Position numbers and translations under genes: made by a program
Shown: in pieces, positions 33,887 to 44,397 of the stretch
How the letters are laid out: each line of letters begins with the position of its first letter
Numbering within the stretch: the stretch's first letter is position 1
NCBI GenBank assembly: GCA_007449985.2
Contig: VIIQ02000033.1
Span: 124,001-188,000 of the forward strand
Direction of reading: 5' to 3'
Origin: Desmodesmus armatus
Lineage: Eukaryota; Chlorophyta; Chlorophyceae; Sphaeropleales; Scenedesmaceae
DNA length: 64,000 bases
The notes under the pieces: model-generated
Told to the model about the DNA's origin: nothing
What the model saw: the letters and a program-made list of their open reading frames with translations, nothing else
Databases searched by the model: none

Positions 33887-35371
33887 CAGGGCTTTTCAGC
33901 CCGTACGGGTTCCCGTTCAAAACGGCCTCTGAGGGGTCAAATCCCGGCCAAATTGAGCAGCCCAGCACGGGCAACCCGGTCAAATCCAAGGTTTGGCACA
34001 GACCAGGACGGGGTGACCCCGTCTAGATTTTGGAGCCCAAAACGGGCAACCCGTTGAAAATTGGCTTGTTTTTGCCATCAAAACGGCCACTTTCCTGCCG
34101 AAATCCCCTGCGGGGCCTTTGCCTTTGTCCACAGTTGTGACAGTGACCCCAACTGTCAGAGTGTGTTAGTGAGTGATGATACTGGCGGCTCCAACAGAAC
34201 GTCGTTGCTAGCCTGCAAAACGTCTTTTCAGTAAATCGACATCCCTATCGATTCCTTATCGCCCACTTGCAGCCATGGAATCGCAGGCCATGCAGCCTGA
34301 GGTTGAGATCACTGCAGAGACTGCTGCAGAGCAGCCAGATGTTCAGCTTGCCAAGGAAGTGCCAGGCCCAGCAGCAGACAAGGCCAAACAGTCCAATTTG
34401 TGGAGCTTCTTTAAGCCTGGAGCAAAGAGAAGCACCACCCAGAGGTCTCCAGACAAAGCAGCAACCGGCGGCAAGGCAGATGCCAAGCGTCTCCCCATGA
34501 AGGTAAGTTCAGGCTTTACGTACCTGATATCAGAGCAGAGATACAGTACTATTATTCCAATACGGCAACTTGTTGTCAAGACATGCCAGTATGTTCCCTT
34601 TCCCGTGATGGATCCAACAACAGATCGATCTAACTTTTGAATCCACGGCAGTTGGTCAACCGTCAGTCGCGACAGCAGGAATGACTGGTGCATTACGCAG
34701 ATAGATTGTGATACAACGAACGATACGGTGCAGCTTTCTTGGCCTGAGCTTCAGGGCTTGCAAAACAGCAGTGTCAGTTGGCTTCAGGGCTTTCCAAGTC
34801 TGTTGACAGATAGTGGCCTGAGCCCAGCCAAGCATTGCAGCAAGCAGCGCGAGTTTAACCCACAGAGGTAAGGTGCTTGTGACATGTGGTGCAGGATCAC
34901 TATGCAGTGCTCTTTGTGACACTGTAAGTTGCTGCACCATAGGTTAACAACTGCGACAACGTTGGAGGCGGTGACAGCAGCAGATGCCATGAGGTATATG
35001 TGTGCAAGGATCAACACGGCCATAACGAACGCCCTTGCAGGTGGAGTGGACTTGTGGGTGGGACACAGGAGTCTTCTGAGGGGACCCTGTCAAAGGGCTC
35101 TGGGGGGGCATGTGAACAGACGAGCGACCAGTCTGGCCGCAGCTGTGCTCAAACGGAGCTGTGACAGCCTCAATTGCCGCCTATACAAGCCCGTAGCAGC
35201 GCTAGCACCGGCTGGCAGCCAGTTTCTGCCATCCCTTTCAAAATCTCAGGGGTCAAACGGGCATCCCTTTCAAAACAGAGGGTGGGCCGGGGCAAAACGG
35301 GGCCGCCCCTTTCAAAAAATGGGGGACTGAACGGGCAACCCTTTCAAAAAAAAAGGGCCTGAAAAGCCCTG
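33887..35371 (+). mobile_element. hAT-type DNA transposon (1485 bp), non-autonomous
   Basis: Perfect 13-bp terminal inverted repeats CAGGGCTTTTCAG and an exact 8-bp target duplication GTCTGTGC (33879-33886 and 35372-35379) mark a hAT element. Both sub-ends contain repeated words such as GTTCAAAACGG and CGGGCAACCC, likely transposase-binding sites. It keeps one coding exon but no transposase catalytic domain. The identical ends and flanks imply a recent insertion. Confidence 0.95.
34275..34502 (+). CDS. First exon of a lost hAT gene, with PIP-box-like motif
   Basis: Inside the hAT element an ATG at 34275 opens a 76-codon frame ending at a good donor (AAG|GTAAGT). The N-terminus is acidic; then comes QSNLWSFF followed by basic residues (KPGAKRSTTQ). 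QxxLxxFF is the consensus of PCNA-interacting peptides. No downstream exon is seen in the element. It may be the first exon of the parent transposase or of a captured host gene. Confidence 0.5.
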
Positions 35372-37210
35372 GTCTGTGCCATGGGAGCATTCGCAAACTC
35401 AACTTAGCAGCTGTAGGCAGCAGTGGCAGGTTGACGACCGTCAAGCGCCACCTAGCAGCGCTGCATCAGCACTTTCCTGACTGCACTGGTGTCAAGCTGG
35501 CAGTGGCCCAGGACAGCTGCTACCTGCTGGCACCAGCTATCATGGAAGGCCTATCCAGGCAAGTAGCAGTGTGTGAGGCATTGAGGATACATGTGTAGCT
35601 AGCATACTTTGAACATGCAAGTCACATGCAAGCAATCTATGAGGCATGTCAACATAGTCCGACTAGGATAGCAACGGGCTGTGTACCACGGCACGAGCAC
35701 ATGTCAGGCTGACAAGTGGCAGTTGACCTGTGTGGTGTGGCGGTGCAACAGCTGTGTATGTTGCAACAGCTGTGTATGTTGCTTGATATGGCCATGAACA
35801 TCCGGACTGCTCACTGTTTGCTGCTGCCGTGGGATGTGCCGTTGCATGTGCCACAGGCTGCGCTGCCTCTGCATGCTGGAGCTCACTGTCAAGGGCACCC
35901 TCAAAACCCTGGCACTAGGCATGGTGCTAAGCAGCATCAACTCCCAGCTGCCGCACCTCAGGACCCTCAACCTCACATCAAAGCACAGTTGGACAGGCGC
36001 TCAGGCAGTGTGGGAGCAGCTGGGTGAGGCAACACAGCTGACCTCCCTGGCCATTAAGTTTGACAAGGCCGTGGACATGGGTGCTCACATCAAGGACTTC
36101 GCCCCGCTCTCCTCCCTCACTGGCTTACGGCGGCTTACATTTCAGCTGGCCAACAGGAGCACCCCACAGCTGCTGCCAGCGAGGGTAGACCTGAGTGATG
36201 CACAGTTCCTTGGCCACCTTACATCATTGACCGAGCTGAACGGCGACTTTGTGCTGAAACCAGGCATGGTTCAGCACATCAGCAGCTGCACAGCGCTGCA
36301 GTCTCTGTCGGTGCAGGCGGGTGGTGTAGGCATGTGGGTACGGCCCAGCAGCAGCGACTGGCAGGCTTTGGGGGAGCTGTCCTGCCTCACTCGGTTGTGT
36401 CTTACTAGCGCCATGCTGCACGAACAAAAGCAGCAGCCCTTTCACTCAGCCTTGGGACACCTCACCAACTTGCAGAACATCACAGGGCATTGGACCTGGG
36501 ATGCACTACCTACCCTTGCTGCGCTGACTAAGCTGACGTCTGTGTATGGAGAATGGGCGGCTGAGGACCAAGGTTCGGACGGTGATGGAGCATGTGAGCA
36601 GGTTGTACGGGTGTGTGCGAGGGGGTTTGTCCCTCTCGGGGCCTTCCCGAACGTGGAGGTTGTTGGTCTAGCAGGTCCACTAGATGCAGCATCGTGGGTG
36701 GCTTTGGGCACCTGGTGTTCAAAGGTGAAGGAAATAGTGCATGTGGCCCTGCCCTCAGCATGTCCTGAATGGCCCTGTATCCCCGCGGCTGCAACTGGCG
36801 CCGAACGTGTGGCAGCACTCAAGGGCTTGGCACAGCTGACTGGCTTGACAAAGCTTACGTTCAACATATCTGGCAAGCTGGAAGTGGTTGCACTTGCAGA
36901 TGCAATGCAGCATGTCACAGGCCTCAGGCGCCTAGTGCTTGTGTTGTGCTCGAGCCCGGGACTTGATTGGGGCTGCTTGCTTCCGCTATGCAAGCTTACC
37001 TCTGTTACAACTGCAAGTGTCGCAACCAGGGTGCAGTTGGTGTCCAAGGACGATGCTCAGATGTTGTTGTCTGGGTTTGCGCATGTCCGCTCTTTGACGC
37101 TGACTGTCAGTGCTGCTGATGTGGCAGCAGTTGAGGAGGCACTGCAGGACAGCAGGACCTTGGGGCTGGAGCTGCCTGGGCGGGTCAGTGTGAAAAGCTT
37201 GCTTGATTAG

Positions 37211-37640
37211 CTCCGTATTCGAGGCTGGCCGGCTCAATGTTGGCTTTTGTCAGTGGTGTGCACTACATGTCTTCTATCGTATGCACTGGTCGTCTGTATC
37301 AAGGCATTTTTGACCTGCTCCTGCTGCACATGGCGTTGTACACTGGGTTGGTGAAGGCATTGGTCGTCTGTATCAACAAAGTCATGGACCATGCTTTTGC
37401 TGCACGTAGCATTATACACTGGGGTTGGTGAATTTGTGGTGGCCGTTGCTGTGTGCCCCTGGGGCACGTGCTACCTTGGTCGTTGGCCGCGTGCTACCTT
37501 GAACGTGATTATCACTGCTGGGCAGACTGTGTGAAGCTGTGTGTAGCGACATGCTGGCTGAGGTGTGTTCAGTGGCTTTGCAGGCTGTGTACCATGCATA
37601 TGTTGCCTGTGTGGCCACCTATGCAATTGCCAAGGCTGGC
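37211..37640. repeat. 3' region of LRR4 with inverse copy of the 3'-flank repeat
   Basis: From 37320 to about 37640 the sequence is the reverse complement of the repeat at 14320-14680, with cores CATGGACCATGCTTTTGC, GTGTGAAGCTG and CAGTGGCTTTGCAGG. It stands downstream of LRR4, as the other copy does for LRR1. Confidence 0.65.
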
Positions 37641-37853
37641 CAGCACTCCAAGTGTTGATGCCAATGGCATTCTGCTGGGTGTGGTGCTGAATGTTGTTTG
37701 AAAATAGGCAGTGCTGAGGGTTACTCCAAAGCTCTCAAGAGTGGCTATGCCTCAAGGGAGGCAACCCAATCATGCCCTAAGGGAACGTTGGGTATCCAAA
37801 AATTGAGGAGGACGATGCCAGATGTTGGGTTGATGGCTGGGTTGGGCTGGTTT

Positions 37854-38392
37854 AAAGATAAAGATAAAGATACAGAGACACCCCCCTGGTCTCTTAACGC
37901 CATAGGACTTCGTCCCATTGGCCTCGCGTCCGTTGAGGACGGCTCTTCATACCAACACGCCTGGGGGTCTAGGGCAATGGCACTCGTGGCCACATCTCAC
38001 TCCCCAGGGGCACACCTGGGGGCCGTGTAAACCCACCGAAATTCGGGCTGGAGATGTTGTTCGACATGGGAGCTTGGATGCTGTAAGGTATCACCCTTGA
38101 CCCACTGGGAGAGTCCCCTCAGTCCCGACCTGAGGGAACCTTGAATCCCTAGGGTAGCACACCCAATAGCGGGCTCCATGCCTTTTCCGGCTGTATTCTG
38201 CACCCATTCCTTCCTTTGCCTCTGTGGCAGTAATCAGCATCAGGGGATCCCTCTCCCTTCACTGCACTTGCCCGGGTCAGCAGCCTGGCTCGGGGTATTA
38301 TCACCCCCCTAAGGGGCCGGTGGGTGGGCCGGGATTCGAACCCGGGTCTCCCCGACATAAGCCGGGTGCTTTTCCACTAAGCTACCCTACCC
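37854..38392 (-). mobile_element. tRNA-derived SINE, full-length copy (539 bp)
   Basis: On the minus strand the 5' head is tRNA-like: A box TAGCTTAGTGG (38384-38374) and B box GGTTCGAATCC (38342-38332), with recognisable D-, anticodon- and T-arms and a mismatched anticodon stem. A ~400-bp body follows, then the shared two hairpins (37941-37927 and 37922-37899), then an AGAGAC/GTCTCT hairpin and a TCTTTA-repeat tail. The 7-bp direct repeat CTGGTTT lies at 37847-37853 and 38393-38399. Pol III would transcribe it; a LINE enzyme would be needed to move it. Confidence 0.92.
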
Positions 38393-38451
38393 CTGGTTTG
38401 AAGGTTGCATTGATATTTGATAACCATCATGGTCCTATTGCAACACCTCGT

Positions 38452-38581
38452 GCGTCAGGCTTCTCTATCTTGATCCTCAGTATTTTCCTTCTGGTTTGTT
38501 TACTGTCTCCGTGATATCAGTGAATGGCTGGCATGAGGTTTTGATCTTCATAGCTACAGGTGTAACTTTGATTTGATTTGA
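38452..38581 (+). mobile_element. LINE 3'-end copy (about 130 bp)
   Basis: It aligns with the 3' end of the LINE at 19661-22442, from GCGTCAGGCTTCTCT to the TTTGATTTGATTTGA tail, with one interior deletion. The left limit is where similarity fades and may be longer. No ORF remains. Confidence 0.75.
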
Positions 38582-39273
38582 AGCTGATGGGGCTTCACTT
38601 GTACCCTGAAGTGTACATGCATGTACAGTTACTGTACAGTTACCTGGGTGATACATGACCATGCGTGTGTGGCACGTGCAATGCTTGGCATGAGAACAAT
38701 CAACTGCTGTGGAAACACCGCTTGCCACTTCAACAAGCGACCGGTCAGACTGATCCATGTGCCTTGCGTGTTGCCCACTGCGACACGCAGGCATAAGTAC
38801 AAGCACAGCTATCACCTTACGCACTACACAAACTTGCCACTAGGCATCAGCAATCAAATGCTGAAGTATGTCACCCAAAGCAAGCACACAAGTACCAGTG
38901 GTGACAGTGCTGAGGATGTGCTTGTCCACCAACAAGCTATACAGGTGCACTATAGTATAAAGTGCCCAGCGCAGTGTACAGGTGTACCACAGTATACAGT
39001 GCCCAGTGCAGCAACAACATGGGCATACAACTGGTAGACCAGTGCGCACAAACAGTGCGCAAAACCACAATTACAGCGCACATAGCCAGCGTGCCATGCT
39101 GGCTGCAGGCCTCAGCTGAGGCAAAATGCAGCAAGAAGTATGTAGCTGTGCCCGGCACCTATAGTATAGGTACCCATTGGGGTAAGCATCAACGCTCAGA
39201 GGGATGTGCATGTCCAGCATGACAGACCACCACACCCTCCCTGTGATGCAGAACAGCAACCATCACCAGCTTC
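38582..39273. other. Intergenic stretch downstream of LRR5
   Basis: No gene is recognised. At 38938-39012 a ~37-bp unit occurs twice (ACAGGTG, then AGTATA and GTGCCCAG words). It is the expected place for the LRR5 3' region; similarity to the 3'-flank repeat is weak. Confidence 0.4.
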
Positions 39274-41162
39274 CTAACCATCGTGGATTGCAACATCAAG
39301 CAACTGCCTGATGACAATCTCCTGCTGAGGCAGCTCTAGCCCCATGGCAATGCTATCCCGTGCAGCCTCCTCAACTACTGCCATATCTTCAATACTGACC
39401 ACCAGGCTCAAATGTGGAATATGCGCAAACGCAGACAACAGTACCTGCGCATCGTGCTTGGACGGCAGCGGCACCCTCATCGTGAGGTCAGCAATTGTGA
39501 CAGAGGTAAGCTTGCCCAGCGGAAGCAAGCAGCCCCAATCTAGCTCTGGGCTCGCGCACAGCACCAACACTAGCCGCCTGAGGGCTGGCACTTGCTGCAT
39601 GACGTGTGCAAGCGCAACCACTTCCAGCTTGTGAGAGATGCTGAAGGTAAGCTGCACTAAGCCTGTCAGCTGTGCCAAGCCCTTGAGTGCCACCACACGC
39701 TCGGGGCCAGTTGCAGCTGGTGGGAAGCAAGGCCATGCAGGGCGTGCCGATGGTTCAGGCACACGCATCATGATCTCCGTTACCTTTGGACAGTAGCTAC
39801 CCAAGGCCACCCACGCTGCTGTGTCTAAAGGACCCGCCAGACAAACACTCTCCACATTGGGGAAGGCCCTGAAGGGGACACACCTGCTGGCATCACCAAC
39901 TGTCACAACATGCCCGCACACACCATCGCTGTCCCACCCCTGATCCCCACCCTCCCAAGGACCGCTCACATTGGTCAGCTTTGTCAGCGCAGCAAGGGTA
40001 GGCAGCACACCCCAGGTCAATGCACCCCGCCCTGCTCCCAGCCACTGCAGGCCGGTAAGGTTTCCCAGGGCTGAGTAAAAGGGCTGCGGGTCTTGCCCCC
40101 GCACCAAACGGCCCGAGACAAACAGCCGAGTGACGTGGGAGAGGCTCCCCAACGCCTGCCAGTCGCTGCTGCTAGGCCGTACCACAAGGCCACCCACCTG
40201 CAGCGACAGCGACTGCAGTGCTGTGCAGCTGCTGATGTGCTGAACCATGCCGTCTCTCAGCACAAAGTCGCCGCTCAGCTCGTCTAATGCTGTGAGGTGA
40301 GCAAGGAACTGTGCATCGTTTGAGTCTGCTTCCTCTGGCTGCAACTGTACAGCCTTGTTGGCCAGTCGGAACTGCAGCTTCTGTAAGCCAGTGAGGGAGG
40401 AGAGCGGGGCTAAGTCCTTGACGTGAGCACCCACGTCCACAGCCTTATCAAACCCAAAGGCCAGGTGACTCAGCTGTGTGGCCTGACCCAGCTGCTCCCA
40501 AATTGCCTGAGCGCCTGACAAGCTGCGCTTTGAGGTGAGGATGAGCCTCCTGAGCTGTGGCAGCTGAGTGTTGATGCTGCTTAGCACCATGGCCAGCGCC
40601 AGGGGGCAGCCGGCTTCAGCGGTGAGCTCCAGCACATGAAGGCGACTCAGCCTGTGGCAAATGGCAAGGCACCAAGAGAAGAGAAAAGAAGGAACACTTC
40701 AGTTGCTCGTGGCTGAGTGGATGCGTGTCTTGATTTCAAAAGCTAGCTGTTGCACCGCCACACCACACAGTCAGTTGCAACCTCATGTAAGCTTGGGAGG
40801 ACTATCAGTGCCTCGGTCTTAACTGCAACTCGCCTGGATAGGCCTTCCATGATAGCTGGTGCCAGCAGGTAGCAGCTGTCCTGGGCCAGTGCCAGCTTGA
40901 CACCAGTGCAGTAAGGGAAGTGCTGATGCAGCGCTGCAACGTGGCGCTTGATGGTCGTAAACTCGCCGCCACTGCTGCTTACATCCTTGATCCTGAGGAC
41001 TTGCACGCTGCTGTGGCATAGCTTGCGCAAGGTCGAGCAGGAAGAAGCTACAGCAGCAGCAGAACTGTCCCTGACGAGCTTGGGGAGCAGGACGTTAGAC
41101 CAGACGTCACCATTCAGCTGCTCGATGCAGTGTAGCAAGGGTGAAGTGCCAGCTGAAGCCAT
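39274..41162 (-). CDS. LRR5: F-box-like / leucine-rich repeat family protein
   Basis: Exon 1 (41162-40834) starts at ATG 41162 with MASAGTSPLLHCIEQLNGD and ends in a GC donor (CCAG|GCGAGT). Exon 2 (40651-39274) starts CCACAG|GCTGAG. Together they give 568 residues with consistent phase and no stop. Exon 2 has leucine-rich repeats (LAPLSSLTGLQKLQF, LTALDELSGDFVL, LAQLTGLVQLTFSIS) and ends LPQQEIVIRQLLD. The nearest relative in exon 1 and promoter is LRR4. Its start faces LRR6 across 318 bp. Probably functional; target unknown. Confidence 0.82.
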
Positions 41163-41480
41163 GGGGCCCGTCAGCACCCACGAGACTGGGCCAGTGTGGA
41201 CCCAATTGGCACCTTTGCAAAAGGGCGTGACTGGAGCGCTAGTGACTTTGCTAAACAAATTGGGTACCGTAGACTGAGAGGCTGAAAAACACAGCTTTGT
41301 ACAGCCACTGATCTGCACGCATGTCACAGCGACGACAGCAACGGTCAGCCCTCCCCTAGCCGGGCTTAGCCCAACCTCCTGACAGCCTGGACAGGAAAGA
41401 CCAGCAGCTGCCATACACTCCGTCTCATCCGTCTCCCTGATCTGACAACCTCCCTTTTTGCACCCCGGAACAAATCTATC
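41163..41480. promoter_or_regulatory. Shared promoter region between LRR5 (-) and LRR6 (+)
   Basis: This divergent region matches the LRR3/LRR4 one piecewise. The complement of 41205-41250 contains AGCAAAGTCACTAGCGCTCC as upstream of LRR4, and the last ~90 bp resemble the LRR3 side. It was therefore duplicated with both genes. Confidence 0.6.
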
Positions 41481-43357
41481 ATGGCCATGGCTCAGGGCTC
41501 AGCTCTGCTTCGCCTCCTGGAACGGCTAAATGACGATGTGTGGGCCGAGGTGCTGCTTCCCAAACTCATAGCAGACCAGACAGCTGCGGCTGTGGCAGCA
41601 TCCTGCTCTACCCTGCGCAGGCTGTGCCATGGCAGCGTCAGGAAGCTCAACCTCAGCAGCTGCAGCACTGCCATCACTGTGCAGCACCATCTTGCAGCAC
41701 TGCACCAGCACTTCCCTGACTGTACAAATGTCAAGATGGCACTGGTGTCGGAGAGCAGCTACTTGATGGCTCCAGCTATCGTTGATGGCCTGTCAAGGCA
41801 AGTTGCATGATCACCTTGAATAGTAGCCAAACAGTCGTGCCCTGCCCCTTGCCTCAAAGGTGCTTCAAACATGGTGACCATGTGAGTAACCGCGGTCATA
41901 ATTGCCATGCCACAGCTGCATGGGGCTGCTTCGCAGGACCCCCCACCCCCTCATTTCGCTTCAACCACCATCTATGGTGCCCCTGTGACCCTGTTCTTCA
42001 CTCGCGCTGTTGCTATCGTTGCTGCAGGCTGACCTGCCTCAGTGCCCTTGAGCTTACGATTGAGGGCACACGGAACTCCCTGGCTCTGGGAGTTGTGTTG
42101 AGCAGCATCAACACGCAGCTGCCGCAGCTCCGGTTTCTCAACCTCACCTCAAAGAACAGCTGGACAGGCTCTCAGGCAGTGTGGCAGCAGCTGGGACAGG
42201 CCACACAGCTGACTTTCCTGCGCGTCACGTTTGACAAGGCCGTAAACGTGGGTGCGCACCTCAAGGACTTGGCCCCGCTCTCCGCCCTCACTGGCCTGCA
42301 GCGGCTGTCATACCGGCTTGGGAATAAGGCCGCACAGGTTCAGGATGAAGACAACAGCGATGCACAGTTCCTTGGCCATATGACAGCACTGAAAATGTTG
42401 GGGGCTGATATCGTGCTCAAAGCAGGTATGCTTGAGCACATCAGCAGCTGCACAGCGCTGCTGAGCCTGCATCTGCGCACTGCCAAGAGGTGGGTGCGCG
42501 CTAACAGCAGCGACTGGCAAGTGCTGGGGCAGCTCAGTCACCTCACACGGCTTAACGTGGCATCCACCATGCTGCCCCCAGATCAGGACATGCAGCTGTA
42601 CTACTCTGCCTTGCAGCACCTCACTGGCTTGCAGCAACTATCAGCAGGACGTCTCACTGCCGCTGCAGTGCCCGTTCTTGCCGCATTGACAGCGTTGACG
42701 TCCGTGGGTGGTGCATGGGCTGCAGGAGACCAGGGGTGGGATGGTGATGCTACGTGTGAGCAGGTTGTGCGGGTAGGTGAGGCGAGTGGGTTGGTGCCTT
42801 TCAGGGCGTTCCCTAAATTGAGCATTTTGAGCCTGGGAGGTTCATTAGACACCGCATCATGGGAGGCTTTGGGCAGCTGCTGTCCAAATGTCAGGGAGAT
42901 CACAAGCTTGGCGCCGATTACGGCACGCCCTGCATGGCCAAGCTTTCCTGCGGGTGCTTCTGGGACAGAACGCGTGGCAGCGCTCAAGGGCTTAGCACAG
43001 CTGACACGCTTGACGCAGCTGCATTTCAATGTAGCGCATGAGTTGGAGGTGCTTGCCCTAGCAGATGCAGTACAGCAGGTTGAGGTGCTGAAAGTTGGGG
43101 TGCGCGCAGTTGCGGGGCTGGATTGGGGCTGCTTGCTTCCGCTGGGCAAGCTTGCCAATGTCAAGCTTGTGCTCATTTGTGTGAGCGTGCCGCTGCTGTC
43201 CAAGCATGTGGTTCAGATGCTGTTGTCTGGCTTAGCGCATGCGCGCTCTGTGTCGCTGACAGTGATCGCTGCTGACGTTGCAGCAGTTGAAGCAGCAGTG
43301 CAGGAGAGCCAGGCCATGGGACTTGGCATGCCTGAGAATGTTGTGATACGGTCTTGA
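41481..43357 (+). CDS. LRR6: F-box-like / leucine-rich repeat family protein
   Basis: Exon 1 (41481-41797) has ATG at 41481 and an F-box-like N-terminus (LLERLNDDVWAEVLLPKLI, AASCSTLRRLCHGS). The GC donor is AAG|GCAAGT and the acceptor GCTGCAG|GCTG. Exon 2 (42028-43357) is open; the total is 548 residues. Repeats include LAPLSALTGLQRLSY, LAALTALTSVGGAW and LAQLTRLTQLHFNVA. LRR3 is its closest relative. It is the shortest intact member and ends at IRS. Probably functional. Confidence 0.82.
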
Positions 43358-44397
43358 GCACCCTTGGCATTGGGGATAACCCAGTCAGCTGGCAAGCCGT
43401 GCTGTGTTTGTGTGCTCGGTCAGCTGACAGTGTTGTGTCCGTGCTTACTTGTTGCTGCCACGCGCAATGCGTCAGGCAATGCATGTTGCCTATGACAGCT
43501 CAAGTGTGCCTGACTCTTTGTGGGCGGTGAAGGGTGGTGTTGCAGACATTTCTGACAATTGGTATTGGATTCATCTTGGACACTGGACAGAAAAACATGG
43601 TGCTTGTGTGCTTGCTGTGGGTGAACATACTCGTGACAAATACTGAAGTTTTACCTGCCGGTGCCTAGTTCACCAGTGGCAAGTTTATGTGCTGTGGATA
43701 TGTTCATGCGTTCTAGTTGGAATGGGCACCATGCAAGGCGCATGGATCAGTGTTACTTGGGCGGCTTGCAACAATGGCACGATGTCTTTGGATAAAGGGG
43801 TGTGACGCTTACCATAGATGAGTGCAAACTATCACTAGCCCCAACCAGGCGATCGTCCTTCTCCAATCTTGCAAGCCAACGTCCCCTGATTGGGTGACCT
43901 CCCCTGAGCCAAAGTCACTGTGAGAAGTGATAAGATCTCTAGCATTGCCCAAACTCAAACCAAATAACAATCAGCACTACGTCCAGCATGATGTCAAGTG
44001 CTGGCCAGCCAATAATACTGGTTCTAAGGTAGTACCTGAAGGACTGCCTGCGTCAGTTGTCGTAACACGTGTTCACTGCTGAAGTGCACTGCTGAATCTT
44101 GCAGCCTGATCACCAGCCTGAGCCAGCAGACCCACGGCAGCAGCTGCTGCATGGCATAAGTGTCAACCCTCCCTCCCCCTGGCCCTCACTGTGCCCACGG
44201 CTTCCTGTTTTGGTCAAATTTGCGGATAGGGTTTTGACCTCAGATTTGGGGCCTGATCTCTGCTGTTGTTGAGGCGCTTTCAGTTGAGTGACTTACAATA
44301 AGGCCACTTGTTCAGGGTTTGGACTCGATTGTCCGCGTAATCAAGCAGATTCACTACCATTCCGAGACTCACGTCTCTGTCGGGACTGAACCAAGTC
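43358..44397. other. Intergenic stretch between LRR6 and LRR7
   Basis: No known gene. A plus-strand frame at 43467-43646 from ATG 43467 (MRQAMHVAYDSSSVPDSLW, WYWIHLGHWTEKHG) is open to a stop and slightly coding-like, but lacks relatives I recognise. The remainder holds the presumed LRR6 3' and LRR7 5' regions. Confidence 0.35.

Larger units (their letters stand above)
33731..37210 (+). pseudogene. LRR4: F-box-like / LRR gene interrupted by a hAT element
   Basis: Exon 1 starts at ATG 33731 (LLHCIEQLNDDAWAEVLLP), is broken after codon SLC by the insertion 33887-35371, and continues from 35380 (HGSIRKLNL-like) to 35558 with a GC donor (CCAG|GCAAGT). Exon 2 is 35857-37210, open to the stop, with leucine-rich repeats (LAPL-like FAPLSSLTGLRRLTF, LTSLTELNGDF, LVLVLCSSPGLDWG). 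Without the insertion and one target copy the frame is intact at 562 residues, so the gene was probably functional until recently. Confidence 0.88.

Noticed and set aside
36224..37047. Minus-strand frames over LRR4 exon 2 (and similar ones over other LRR genes)
   Set aside because: They mirror the LRR coding frame in several paralogues and vary with it; typical shadows of Leu/Ala-rich coding DNA.
38330..38392. A tRNA gene on the minus strand
   Set aside because: A and B boxes are good, but the acceptor and anticodon stems have mismatches, the sequence continues into a repeated 539-bp unit, and a truncated copy lacks half of it. It is a SINE head.
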